A stretch of 32,988 bases of DNA from Syntrophomonas sp. UBA4911 (GCA_002398105.1 DHCD01000005.1:1-32988); one strand, 5' to 3'. Shown: positions 7,580-14,841, counted from the first letter of the stretch. Made by a program: numbers and translations. Notes: a model not told the origin generated them from the sequence alone.

Positions 7580-7843
7580 CTACTGGTTTATCTGGTATGT
7601 TTTCCAGATTAATTCCTCCGGCTTAACTCGGTTCAATAATCGCACCAATTCCGCCGGCCCCCGATAGATGCCGTCGCCTTTGAAGTTTTGGGCCATTAAA
7701 ACCACCGGCATCAGGGGAAAAAACTTTGAAAATACCTTGACCGCTTCTGAAGCCAGCAAATCATTTTCTACCACGTCGCGCTTTACTATCACAACCACAC
7801 AGGTAGACTCTTCTTTTTTGAAAACGGCCGCTGTGAATTCCAT
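7580..7843 (-). CDS. Hypothetical protein (87 aa)
   Basis: A small, probably cytoplasmic protein with no family I recognise. It has an apparent alternating strand/helix pattern: the strand TCVVVIVKR, a helix, LMPVVLMAQN, then a basic and tyrosine-containing tail. AAAGGAG sits about 10 nt upstream of the ATG on the reverse strand, which supports it as a real gene. It is divergent from the DUF3842 gene. The stem at 7453-7472, followed on the reverse strand by an AT-rich run, could be its terminator. Confidence 0.65.
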   Translation of the reverse strand: MEFTAAVFKKEESTCVVVIVKRDVVENDLLASEAVKVFSKFFPLMPVVLMAQNFKGDGIYRGPAELVRLLNRVKPEELIWKTYQINQ

Positions 7844-8009
7844 AAGCCTGTACTCCTTTCTGGGACTATAGTCATAATAGGAAAAATATTCTTACAGCCA
7901 TATTTTATGGTAATAAAAAAACCGGCTGCATACAAGCGGATTCAGGCAGGAAAATTTCATTTATTGTAGAATATGAACATAAAATAGCCTTATACCACTT
8001 ATTGTTGAC

Positions 8010-8066
8010 CACGAAGGTTAAATGTCGCCTGAAGGCGACGCTGTTTCTTCGTGCCTTTTTATTTTC
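8010..8066 (+). terminator. Attenuator-like intrinsic terminator upstream of the DUF3842 gene
   Basis: A two-part hairpin: outer CACGAAG (8010-8016)/CTTCGTG (8047-8053) and inner GTCGCC (8024-8029)/GGCGAC (8034-8039) with a TGAA loop, followed by CCTTTTTATTTT. It faces the + direction in a divergent intergenic region where no + strand gene lies upstream. It therefore either attenuates a long DUF3842 leader transcript or ends a small RNA initiated near 7880-8000. I do not recognise a known riboswitch class in the preceding bases. Confidence 0.75.
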
Positions 8067-8163
8067 TGAATGCACGATAAGGGGCGATTGCAGAGACAGG
8101 AAGAAAGATAGGACAGGGTGTGTTATACTGATGGCAAGTAAAAAGGGGAGTGGAGGAAAAGGT

Positions 8164-8604
8164 TTGAGAATAGCCGTAGTTGATGGCCAGGGGGGCGGCA
8201 TTGGACGGGTTATAGTGGAAAAGCTGCGCCGGGAAATGGGCGATAGCTGCGAAATAGTAGGACTGGGTACCAATTCCATTGCCACCTCTTTAATGCTTAA
8301 GGCGGGAGCTAATGAAGGGGCTACCGGAGAAAATGCAGTTATAAAAACTGTAGCCCAGGTTGATGTGGTTACAGGTTCCCTGGCCATATTGGCGGCCAAT
8401 TCCTATCTGGGGGAGTTGACCCCGGCCATGGCTGAGGCTATTGCTTCATGTCAGGCCAGTAAATTGCTTATCCCCTTAAACCGTTACAAGATTGAGATCC
8501 CAGGGGCTCTGGATGAACCGCTGCCTATTCAGGTGGATTATCTGGTGGCCAGGATAAGACAGCTTCACGACCAGCAATCAAACCGCGAAACAATTGATAA
8601 ATAA
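8164..8604 (+). CDS. DUF3842 family protein
   Basis: A 146-residue protein starting LRIAVVDGQGGGIGRVIVEK, a glycine-rich nucleotide-binding-like loop characteristic of DUF3842, a Clostridia-restricted family of unknown function. The start is TTG at 8164: GGAGG lies 7 nt upstream (8152-8156), and the family motif begins immediately. An in-frame ATG at 8131 would add 11 residues, with the GGAGG inside its coding region. It is followed after 45 nt by the FmdE-family gene on the same strand, forming the first gene of the nickel-related cluster. Its placement beside nickel genes is suggestive only. Confidence 0.85.
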   Translation: MRIAVVDGQGGGIGRVIVEKLRREMGDSCEIVGLGTNSIATSLMLKAGANEGATGENAVIKTVAQVDVVTGSLAILAANSYLGELTPAMAEAIASCQASKLLIPLNRYKIEIPGALDEPLPIQVDYLVARIRQLHDQQSNRETIDK

Positions 8605-8649
8605 TCGTGGGCAGGCATTAAAAGCCTTAACAGGAAAGGGGGAAATATT

Positions 8650-9261
8650 ATGTGCAAAAACATGCCGCCGCTGGAATTGGCTATCCAATTTCATGGACAT
8701 GTTTGCCCCGGCCTTTTGATAGGGGTAAGGGCAGCCGAGTTGGCGCAGAAACACCTGGATATAACCCAGGACTATGATGAAGAATTAATCGCCATCGTCG
8801 AAACTGATTCCTGTGGAGTGGATGCCATTCAGGCTATATTGGGATGTACCTTCGGCAAAGGTAATCTGATATTTAATGACTATGGTAAAAACGTATATAC
8901 CATTGCCAGCCGGGAAAAAGGGCGTGCTGTCCGCATTGCCCAGAGATTCGGAGCAACTGCTTTCAGAGAATCCGAGCGTTTTCGGCAGTTGAACCGTAAG
9001 GATTCTTTAAGCGAGGAAGAGGCGGCCGAAAAGGAGAACCTGATCGGAGTCCTTTTTGAAAAGATTATGACCATGCCGCCGGATGAGCTTTTTGCCTGGG
9101 AGGATGTAGAATTTAAAGTGCCGGATAAAGCTCAGATACATGCTACTCTGCAATGTGCCGATTGTGGCGAGGGAGTTATGGAAACCCGCAGCCATAATAC
9201 AGAAGCGGGAATCCTGTGCACACCCTGCTGCCAAAAAAGAGGAGGTGAGGCCGGTGTGTGA
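8650..9261 (+). CDS. FmdE-family protein with C-terminal zinc finger
   Basis: A 203-residue protein. Residues 1-150 match the FmdE (formylmethanofuran dehydrogenase subunit E-like) family, with the conserved FHGHVCPGLLIGVRA near the N-terminus and ETDSCGVDAIQ in the middle; the Cys and His residues there are the likely metal ligands. The C-terminus (CADCGE, then CTPCC) forms a four-cysteine zinc-ribbon of the TraR/DksA type, common in this subfamily. Outside methanogens, FmdE proteins are of uncertain role, often near molybdenum- or nickel-enzyme genes. The gene overlaps the next start by 8 nt, so the two are probably co-translated. Confidence 0.87.
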   Translation: MCKNMPPLELAIQFHGHVCPGLLIGVRAAELAQKHLDITQDYDEELIAIVETDSCGVDAIQAILGCTFGKGNLIFNDYGKNVYTIASREKGRAVRIAQRFGATAFRESERFRQLNRKDSLSEEEAAEKENLIGVLFEKIMTMPPDELFAWEDVEFKVPDKAQIHATLQCADCGEGVMETRSHNTEAGILCTPCCQKRGGEAGV

Positions 9262-10048
9262 AGCCAACATCTACATTGACCGTGGCTCCGGCGAGGAATT
9301 GTTAATGGAAATGGTAGATCGTGTCATCCCCGGGGAAGAGAATAATATTTTTATGGAAAGCATCTTCGGTGAGCGCCGGGTGGTAAAGGCACGTATCAGG
9401 GAAATGGAACTGGTTCATCATCGTATCATACTTGAAGAAATTAAAGAGGCGGCTGAAGTCCAGACCATGGAAATCTGGCTGGAACCGGATACTGACCATG
9501 GGCATTTTCACGAAGGTGAAGAGGTAAGTCTGAAACTGCTCAAAGGCTATAATATGAAGGCTGAACCAGCCGCAGGCTTTAAAAATACCAAGGCTTTTGT
9601 AACCAACGGCGGGGAAAAGACGGAACTGCATTTTCACGAGCACGATGGCGACAAAAATCTTATTATGGGTCAGGAAACTGAAGGATTAATCCAGGTTTAT
9701 GCGGTTGACGAGGAGAGGCTCTATGCAAAATTGATTGTGGAGATAGGGCACCATCATCATCACGGGCTGCAACCGCTGGGATTGCCCCTGGAGATTGTCC
9801 CCAGCAGTTATAGTCATGCCCGTATGGGTGATAATTATGAAATCCAGGTGCTGAAAGAGGGAAAACCAATGGCCGGGGTGGAAGTCAGAGCAACTTACGC
9901 CGGGACTCACAACCGGGATTATCCCCATCACCTGACTACTGACAGTGAAGGCAAGGCCCGTCTGTATCTTACGGCTCGCGGCAATTATCTGTTCACGGTC
10001 AGCGATGAAGGCATAATCAGTACCTTTACCTTGATGAAAAGCTTCTAG
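9254..10048 (+). CDS. CooT-like nickel-binding domain fused to a histidine-rich DUF4198-like domain
   Basis: A 264-residue protein starting at GTG 9254, with GGAGGTGAGG at 9241-9250 inside the end of the FmdE gene. Residues 1-65 (MCEANIY..., then FGERRVVKARI and HRIILEE) match the small CooT family, whose Cys2 binds nickel in the CO-dehydrogenase accessory protein. The remainder resembles DUF4198, a domain found in nickel ECF uptake systems (NikK-like): it contains HGHFH (82-86), HFHEH (126-130) and a run of five histidines (166-170), then a beta-rich PMAGVEVRA/TTDSEGKARL segment. There is no signal peptide, whereas DUF4198 proteins are usually exported; this one should be cytosolic. It lies 252 bp before the CbiMNQO transporter genes, so nickel sensing, storage or chaperoning is the likely role. 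CooT and DUF4198 are more usually separate. Confidence 0.82.
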   Translation: MCEANIYIDRGSGEELLMEMVDRVIPGEENNIFMESIFGERRVVKARIREMELVHHRIILEEIKEAAEVQTMEIWLEPDTDHGHFHEGEEVSLKLLKGYNMKAEPAAGFKNTKAFVTNGGEKTELHFHEHDGDKNLIMGQETEGLIQVYAVDEERLYAKLIVEIGHHHHHGLQPLGLPLEIVPSSYSHARMGDNYEIQVLKEGKPMAGVEVRATYAGTHNRDYPHHLTTDSEGKARLYLTARGNYLFTVSDEGIISTFTLMKSF

Positions 10049-10148
10049 GAAATCATGGAGAAATATTCCCTGGCTTAGAAAATAAATTTACCTGTGCCAG
10101 AAGGAATTTGGAATATGGTGTAGAATTATTAACCTAATTGTGATGGAT

Positions 10149-10256
10149 ACCATGAAGGTGTTTAATAGTTTACCAATATGAAACCGGATAAAGGCAAACC
10201 GAGACCATGAAGGTCAGGCTGGTATGAAATCAGCAATGATACTTTATGGTCTTTTT
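10149..10256 (+). promoter_or_regulatory. Structured leader of cbiM with a repeated hairpin and a possible terminator
   Basis: The 252-bp gap before cbiM carries ACCATGAAGGT twice (10149-10159 and 10204-10214), each able to form a small stem with an ATGAA loop. TACCA (10171-10175) can pair with TGGTA (10220-10224) around the second hairpin. Alternatively AGACCAT (10202-10208) can pair with ATGGTCT (10246-10252), which runs into TTTTT, giving a weak terminator that competes with the small hairpin. This looks like a metal- or ligand-responsive leader, but I cannot match it to a named class. Confidence 0.45.
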
Positions 10257-10300
10257 GTGTCAGCAGATTATAGCTTGAATAAATTGGGGAGGGTATAAGA

Positions 10301-11020
10301 ATGCATATACCGGATGGATATCTGAGCCCGCAAACGGCGGTGCCGTTAATTGCCGTCATGGTTCCGGTTCTGGGGGTAGCCGCCAATAAGATCAAAAATA
10401 AAATGAAGAAAAAAGAGGTGCCGGTGCTGGCTGCCGGAGCAGCATTCTCCTTTGTCATTATGATGTTTAATTTACCTATACCCGGGGGAAGTTCGGCTCA
10501 TGCCGTCGGAGCAGTTCTGCTGGCCATACTTCTGGGCCCCTGGGCGGCCTGCCTGGGAGTTTCGGTAGCTTTGATCATCCAGGCTCTTATCTTTGGAGAC
10601 GGCGGTATTCTTGCGCTGGGGGCCAATTGTTTCAACATCGCATTTATAATGTCATTTGTTGGCTACTATACTTATAAAATTATTAAAGGCAGAGCGGAAA
10701 AGCTATCGCCCCGAGGTATGGCGGCAGCATTTATAGGCGCTTACATCGGGCTTAATGTGGCGGCTCTCTCCACCGCTCTCATGTTTGGGGCCCAGTATCA
10801 TCTTTTCCAGGCTGCCGATGGCACTCCCCTTTACTTTATGTATCCGATAAAGGTAGCCGTAGCCGCTATGATGTCCGAGCATCTGATTCTGGCCGGACCG
10901 GTCGAAGGAGTGGTTTCGGTCTTGGGACTGTGGTTTGTGGGCAAGAATTATCCGGCTCTGCTGGCAGAAGGCAGCTCATTGAAAGTACGTGAAGACAAGG
11001 GGGCGGAAACTTATGTTTAA
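10301..11020 (+). CDS. cbiM: CbiM-type substrate-binding membrane component of an ECF Ni/Co transporter
   Basis: A 239-residue membrane protein. It starts MHIPDGYLSP, the invariant CbiM/NikM N-terminus in which the amino group, His2 and nearby residues chelate the metal ion. About seven hydrophobic segments follow, with family motifs PIPGGSSAHAVGAVL and LIFGDGGILALGANCFN, the latter part of the metal-entry loop. It confers specificity in the energy-coupling-factor complex with CbiQ and CbiO. GGGGAGGG precedes the ATG. The position directly ahead of hydrogenase maturation genes, with no cobalamin genes in sight, argues for nickel, which would make NikM the better functional name. Confidence 0.93.
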   Translation: MHIPDGYLSPQTAVPLIAVMVPVLGVAANKIKNKMKKKEVPVLAAGAAFSFVIMMFNLPIPGGSSAHAVGAVLLAILLGPWAACLGVSVALIIQALIFGDGGILALGANCFNIAFIMSFVGYYTYKIIKGRAEKLSPRGMAAAFIGAYIGLNVAALSTALMFGAQYHLFQAADGTPLYFMYPIKVAVAAMMSEHLILAGPVEGVVSVLGLWFVGKNYPALLAEGSSLKVREDKGAETYV

Positions 11021-11336
11021 AACCTATAGGAAGTTGTGGTGGGGGTTGCTGGCGCTTATAGTTTTGTCGCCTCTGGGCTTGCTGGCAACGGGTACCGCAT
11101 TTGGCGAATGGAGTACCGAAGAGTTGATTGACGAAGTGGGTTTTATTCCGGCCGGATTGTCTAAATTTGCGGACTTCTGGCAACATGTCCCGCTGCCGGA
11201 TTATTCCGTGCCGGGTTTGGCAGCTGGTTTCACCCAATCGGCTGTGGGATATATTTTCTCCGCCCTGGTAGGAATACTTCTGGTAGTTCTGGTGATATCA
11301 GTTTTTTACCGCATAGTCAGAAATCAGGAAGATTGA
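11013..11336 (+). CDS. PDGLE-domain, CbiN/NikN-like transporter subunit
   Basis: A 107-residue protein with an N-terminal membrane segment (WWGLLALIVLSPLGLLATGTA), an exposed region containing the conserved LPDY...PGL stretch, and a C-terminal membrane helix (IFSALVGILLVVLVISVFY). This topology and sequence match the PDGLE/CbiN-like small subunit that stabilises CbiM in nickel and cobalt ECF systems, although the literal PDGLE motif is degenerate. The ATG at 11013 overlaps the end of cbiM by 8 nt (the stop is TAA at 11018-11020), which indicates translational coupling. Longer in-frame starts lie inside cbiM and are not needed. Confidence 0.85.
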   Translation: MFKTYRKLWWGLLALIVLSPLGLLATGTAFGEWSTEELIDEVGFIPAGLSKFADFWQHVPLPDYSVPGLAAGFTQSAVGYIFSALVGILLVVLVISVFYRIVRNQED

Positions 11337-11399
11337 GGTCGCTTGTCCGGGACAGGATATACTCGTCCCGGGGGCTGTAATGGGAAAGACGGTTTGTTT

Positions 11400-12248
11400 A
11401 TGAATAACAGCAGGATGAACCTGCCGGACTGGATGGGCCCACAAGAATATGCGGATTGGGGCTTGGAGATAAAGAGAAGCCGCGGTATGGGCTTTTTACG
11501 CAAAACTCTGCATGAACTGCAAAAAGGTCTGTCCAGTGAACGGTTAAGTGAATATTATGCCCGTCAGAATGGTCTGCTCCAGGCTATTGACCCCCGAATC
11601 AAACTGATAGCCACGGTGGGTTTGATACTTGGGGCTGGCTTGACTCGTAATATAGGGGTCCTGCTGGGCTTATGGCTCTTGACCATGCTGCTCATGTACT
11701 TATCCCGGTTGCCCGTTGTGAAATTGCAAGTTAACATCTGGGCGTTTATCCCGCTTATAACCTTGCTGGTTGCCCTACCCGGCATGTTTAACCTCATTAA
11801 TGACGGAACTCCTCTGCTGGTCGTTCATCACTTCAGTGAGCCTGTACACCTGTGGGGCTATAGACTGCCTTCCAGTATATTCATAAGTTATCAGGGAGCC
11901 CGGGCTGCTTTATATCTTTTTCTGCGAGTAGGAATATCAATATCTTTTGGGGTATTATTGGCTGTGACCACGCCGGTGTCCCGCTTGTTGAAATCCCTCC
12001 ATATGCTTGGCGTACCGGCATTATTTGTAATGATTATTGAGATGACCTACCGCTATCTGGTACTTTTACTCATGTTATCGCTGGAAATGTTTGAGGCACG
12101 CAAAATGCGTACCGTAGGTAATTTATCCCTGCGTCAACAGCAGGCTCAGGTGGGTTCGTCAATAGGAGCGCTGTTTGTCAAAAGCATGATGATGGCCGAA
12201 GAGGTCTATCAGGCTATGACTGCTCGCTGCTATACCGGCAATGGCTAA
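11400..12248 (+). CDS. cbiQ: CbiQ/EcfT-type transmembrane component of the Ni/Co ECF transporter
   Basis: About 282 residues with several hydrophobic helices and the EcfT family features: DPRIKLIATVGLIL near residue 64 at the start of the membrane part, and an ARKMRT coupling segment that contacts the ATPase. The N-terminal 60 residues are soluble and longer than in many CbiQ proteins, with PEYADWGL-type sequence known from nickel members. The start is uncertain. ATG 11400 is chosen, but TTG 11343 (19 codons upstream, only 3-4 nt after GAGGT) and ATG 11415 are also possible, and none has an ideal ribosome-binding site. It follows the PDGLE gene closely. Confidence 0.9.
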   Translation: MNNSRMNLPDWMGPQEYADWGLEIKRSRGMGFLRKTLHELQKGLSSERLSEYYARQNGLLQAIDPRIKLIATVGLILGAGLTRNIGVLLGLWLLTMLLMYLSRLPVVKLQVNIWAFIPLITLLVALPGMFNLINDGTPLLVVHHFSEPVHLWGYRLPSSIFISYQGARAALYLFLRVGISISFGVLLAVTTPVSRLLKSLHMLGVPALFVMIIEMTYRYLVLLLMLSLEMFEARKMRTVGNLSLRQQQAQVGSSIGALFVKSMMMAEEVYQAMTARCYTGNG

Positions 12249-12332
12249 GAAGGCCAGGAAGAGACGGGGAAAGTGATTTCTTCCGGCCGGATCTTTAATA
12301 AATAGAAGAGTCTAAAGATAGGGGGATGTTCT

Positions 12333-13130
12333 TTGGCGGAAATGCTGTTTAGTTTGCAGGGAGTCGGCTTCACCTACGGCAGGGGCATAGATGTTTTCCG
12401 TAATTTAAACTTGCAGGTGGCAAAGGGGGAAAGCCTTTGTCTGCTGGGGGCCAATGGCTCCGGAAAGTCTACTTTGTTGAAGATGCTGTGCGCTCTGGTT
12501 TTTCCTGAAGAAGGCAGGCTTATAGCCTTTGACCGGGAGATAACCGAACAGCTTATGGAAAATGACCGTTTTGCCCAAAATTTTCACCGCCGGGTCGGTT
12601 TCATATTTCAGAACTCCGATGCCCAGCTTTTTACCACCCGGGTAGAGGATGAAATTGCCTTTGGCCCTATACAACTGGGATTAAGCCGGGCTGAAGTGGG
12701 TAAACGGGTAGACGATGTGATCGGCATGCTGCAGTTGGAAGAACTGCGGGAGAGATCACCCTATTTGCTCAGCGGCGGAGAAAAGAAAAAGGTGGCGGTG
12801 GCTTCAGTACTGGTACTGAACCCGGAAGTGCTTATCCTGGATGAACCAACCAACGGCTTGGATCCCAGAACCCAGAGATGGCTGATAGATCTGCTGCTGG
12901 AGCTGAACCGGCGGGGCTGCACTATTATAACCTCCACCCACAACCTGGAGCTGGCCCATGCTCTATCCCGGCGGGCCCTGGTTTTATCCGAACAGCATGA
13001 GCTGATATATGACGGTTCAACGGCTGAAGTGCTGGCCAATCGCAAACTGCTGCAGGAGGTAAACCTTATTGACGAGTACTGTCATATCCATGGGGAAAGA
13101 GAACATATTCATCGTTACGTTCACAATTAG
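12333..13130 (+). CDS. cbiO: CbiO-type ATP-binding protein of the Ni/Co ECF transporter
   Basis: A 265-residue ABC ATPase. It has Walker A GANGSGKST, the Q-loop in FIFQNSDAQLF (the QxxD...QLF form is typical of ECF A-components), the signature LLSGGEKKKVAVA, Walker B VLILDEP, the D-loop NGLD and the switch histidine in STHN. It ends with a histidine-bearing tail (CHIHGEREHIHRYVHN), as seen in nickel and cobalt members. The TTG at 12333 is chosen because GGGGGAT lies 7-8 nt upstream; ATG 12342 is the alternative. It powers metal uptake with CbiM, the PDGLE protein and CbiQ. Confidence 0.93.
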   Translation: MAEMLFSLQGVGFTYGRGIDVFRNLNLQVAKGESLCLLGANGSGKSTLLKMLCALVFPEEGRLIAFDREITEQLMENDRFAQNFHRRVGFIFQNSDAQLFTTRVEDEIAFGPIQLGLSRAEVGKRVDDVIGMLQLEELRERSPYLLSGGEKKKVAVASVLVLNPEVLILDEPTNGLDPRTQRWLIDLLLELNRRGCTIITSTHNLELAHALSRRALVLSEQHELIYDGSTAEVLANRKLLQEVNLIDEYCHIHGEREHIHRYVHN

Positions 13131-13397
13131 GCCAATGGGGGGGGGCGGAAAACAGCGGACCAGAATTCTGTTTTTTCAGGGTTTCTTTTTAAGCTTGTAA
13201 AAGAAAAATAGATACAATAATATAGATGCAGCAAGCCTATAAAAAAAATTAGGGCATTTTGTAGGATAATTTGAACTTATATAGAATACATATTTAAGAT
13301 GCTTATTGGGACCTGTCAACGAATGACGGGTTGAGCAATAAAAAAGAATAATGGCTGGTTGGTTAAATTCATGGTGACAGTGGTAAAAATGCGACTT
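13131..13397. other. Intergenic region between cbiO and the hypA leader
   Basis: No gene is seen. A run of nine G (13137-13145) follows the cbiO stop. AACAG (13151-13155)/CTGTT (13168-13172) leading into a T-run gives a weak terminator for the transport operon. The AT-rich part from 13200 to 13320 should hold the promoter for the hydrogenase leader, but no hexamer pair with good spacing stands out. Confidence 0.4.
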
Positions 13398-13510
13398 GCA
13401 TCATATAAATTCTCCGAGTCTGTATGACCTAATGGTGTAAAAGCTACGGCATGCAGACCCAGGTGTGGCTGGAAACGGCCAGGCCTTCCCATATTGTGAA
13501 AAGGAGATGC
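13398..13510 (+). ncRNA. Structured leader RNA upstream of hypA (candidate riboswitch, Moco-like)
   Basis: The closing helix pairs CTCC (13412-13415) with GGAG (13503-13506) and GCAT (13398-13401) with ATGC (13507-13510). Inside it, a 9-bp stem GTCTGTATG (13418-13426)/CATGCAGAC (13450-13458) is capped by ACC-TAAT-GGT, with an unpaired GTAAAAGC-containing strand. A second hairpin, TGGCTG (13466-13471)/CGGCCA (13476-13481), has a GAAA tetraloop. A compact junction with a GNRA loop, the opening CTCCGAG and the closing AAAGGAG recall the molybdenum-cofactor (Moco/Tuco) RNA motif as I remember it. That class call is tentative because no covariance search was possible and the genes downstream are nickel-hydrogenase genes. 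The fold itself, followed by a strong terminator, supports a regulated leader. Confidence 0.6.
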
Positions 13511-13529
13511 TAAAGTTTAGGCAGAAAAT

Positions 13530-13607
13530 GATAAGCGTGCCCATGAAGGGCTCGGCTGCTTATCTATTTGTGCATCTATGCTCGGCATTTCGTGCCGAGC
13601 TTTTTTT
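13530..13607 (+). terminator. Expression platform of the hypA leader with intrinsic terminator
   Basis: The terminator is a perfect 8-bp stem GCTCGGCA (13580-13587)/TGCCGAGC (13593-13600) followed by seven T (13601-13607), 55 nt before hypA. Ahead of it is a hairpin GATAAGC (13530-13536)/GCTTATC (13558-13564) containing GCCC-ATGAA-GGGC. The sequence GCTCGGC occurs at both 13550-13556 and 13580-13586, so the right arm has two possible partners. AGATGC (13505-13510) in the aptamer closing helix can also pair with GCATCT (13572-13577). These alternatives are what a transcription-attenuation switch needs. Confidence 0.8.
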
Positions 13608-13661
13608 CATACTTGAGGTGGCTGGCTAAATAATTAATTCACTTGGGTGAAGGTGGACTGA

Positions 13662-14012
13662 ATGCATGAATTATCAATTATTCAAAGCGTGGTGGATACG
13701 GTAAGGGAAAGTGCGCGATCCCATGGCTTTATCCGGGTCAATAAAGTGAAATTGGTGGTGGGAAAATTGACCATGGCTTTGCCGGACAGCCTCCAATTTG
13801 CTTTTGAGGCCCTGGCGGTGGACGAGATGTTTAAAGACGCGGCCCTGGAGATTGAGGAAAAAGAGCTTTGTTGTCTATGTACCTGTTGCCAGAGCCGGTT
13901 TCAGGTTAATGATGACTATAATTTCATTTGTCCGCAATGTGGACAGGGGCAGGTTGATGTCATTACCGGACGGGAACTTTATATTGATTATTTCGAAGGG
14001 GACGAAGGCTGA
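13662..14012 (+). CDS. hypA: Hydrogenase nickel-insertion protein HypA
   Basis: A 116-residue protein starting MHELSII; the N-terminal amine and His2 form the nickel site. The C-terminal half holds the zinc domain, with CCLCTCC followed by CPQCG, including the paired CxxC motifs that bind structural zinc; additional nearby cysteines are present. HypA works with HypB to deliver nickel to the hydrogenase large-subunit precursor. It is the first gene after the terminator-bearing leader RNA, with AAGGTGG ahead of the ATG, and overlaps hypB by one base (TGATGG). Confidence 0.96.
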   Translation: MHELSIIQSVVDTVRESARSHGFIRVNKVKLVVGKLTMALPDSLQFAFEALAVDEMFKDAALEIEEKELCCLCTCCQSRFQVNDDYNFICPQCGQGQVDVITGRELYIDYFEGDEG

Positions 14013-14671
14013 TGGCAAAGGTAAACATGCAAAGCAATATCCTGGGGGCTAATGAGCTTTTGGCTCGCAAAAATCGTTCTGCTTTTAAGGAGAGCCGGGT
14101 GCTGGCAGTCAACCTTATGAGTTCTCCCGGTTCCGGTAAGACCACTATACTGGAGCGCACTATTGAAAAGCTGGGAGACAAACTTAACCTGGGAGTCATT
14201 GAGGGTGATTTGTACACCGATCAGGATGCCCGGCGTATAGAGAAAAAGGGAGTGCGGGTGGTGCAGATAAATACCGAAGGTACCTGCCACCTGGATGCGG
14301 GGATGGTAGGCAAAGCCTACGAAACATTATCTGCGGCCCAGCTCGACCTGATATTTATCGAAAATGTAGGCAATCTGGTCTGCCCGGCCGAGTTTGATCT
14401 GGGTGAAGATTTCCGGGCAGTAGTTATGAGCACTGCCGAAGGTAACGACAAAGTCTTAAAATACCCTCTCATTTTTCGGGAGGCCAGGGTGGTATTAGTC
14501 AATAAAATAGATTTACTGGACTATACCGATTTTAGTTTGGATAAATTTAAGGATGATTTGAAGCAGGTGAACCCGTCCGCGCTGACCTTCATGGTTTCAG
14601 CCCGGACGGGTATGGGAATAGACCAATGGAGTGAATTCCTGCTGAGGGAGGTGAGAAATAAGGCCGTTTGA
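14012..14671 (+). CDS. hypB: Hydrogenase nickel-incorporation GTPase HypB
   Basis: A 219-residue SIMIBI GTPase with P-loop SSPGSGKTT, VIEGDL and the nickel/zinc metal-site segment TCHLDA (Cys-His at the dimer interface), then IENVGNLVCPAEFDLGE and the base-specificity motif NKIDLLD. It hydrolyses GTP to release nickel received from HypA or from storage. The N-terminus (MAKVNMQSNILGANE) lacks both the histidine-rich nickel-storage region and the CxxCGC motif found in many HypB proteins. Nickel storage must therefore reside elsewhere, possibly in the histidine-rich CooT-DUF4198 protein upstream. It overlaps hypA and is followed 99 nt later by the hydrogenase small subunit. Confidence 0.96.
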   Translation: MAKVNMQSNILGANELLARKNRSAFKESRVLAVNLMSSPGSGKTTILERTIEKLGDKLNLGVIEGDLYTDQDARRIEKKGVRVVQINTEGTCHLDAGMVGKAYETLSAAQLDLIFIENVGNLVCPAEFDLGEDFRAVVMSTAEGNDKVLKYPLIFREARVVLVNKIDLLDYTDFSLDKFKDDLKQVNPSALTFMVSARTGMGIDQWSEFLLREVRNKAV

Positions 14672-14733
14672 TGGATAAATATAGATGAAGGTTATTACTT
14701 GATGTGATTGGGATTGTGGAGAGAATTATTTGA

Positions 14734-14841
14734 TTGTTGGATAATTATTTGATTGGGGGGAATGTCTTAAATGCCTACCAAACTGAGTCGCAGAGACTTC
14801 ATTCGCCTCTGTGCAGGTTCGGCCGCAGCTATATCCATGAC
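14734..14841 (+). repeat. Copy B of the duplicated Tat-leader segment (other copy 2659-2763)
   Basis: This is the hydrogenase small-subunit ribosome-binding region plus its first 71 coding bases, matched by 2659-2763 in front of the MBL enzyme. A Tat leader is expected in a periplasm-facing hydrogenase and here continues into a proper hydrophobic core and cleavage region, so this is the likely donor copy. Confidence 0.9.

Noticed and set aside
10149..10256. Cyclic-di-GMP-I, cobalamin or NiCo riboswitch in the cbiM leader
   Set aside because: A GGCAAACC-like string is present, but the other conserved blocks of these classes are not seen. Left as an unassigned structured leader.
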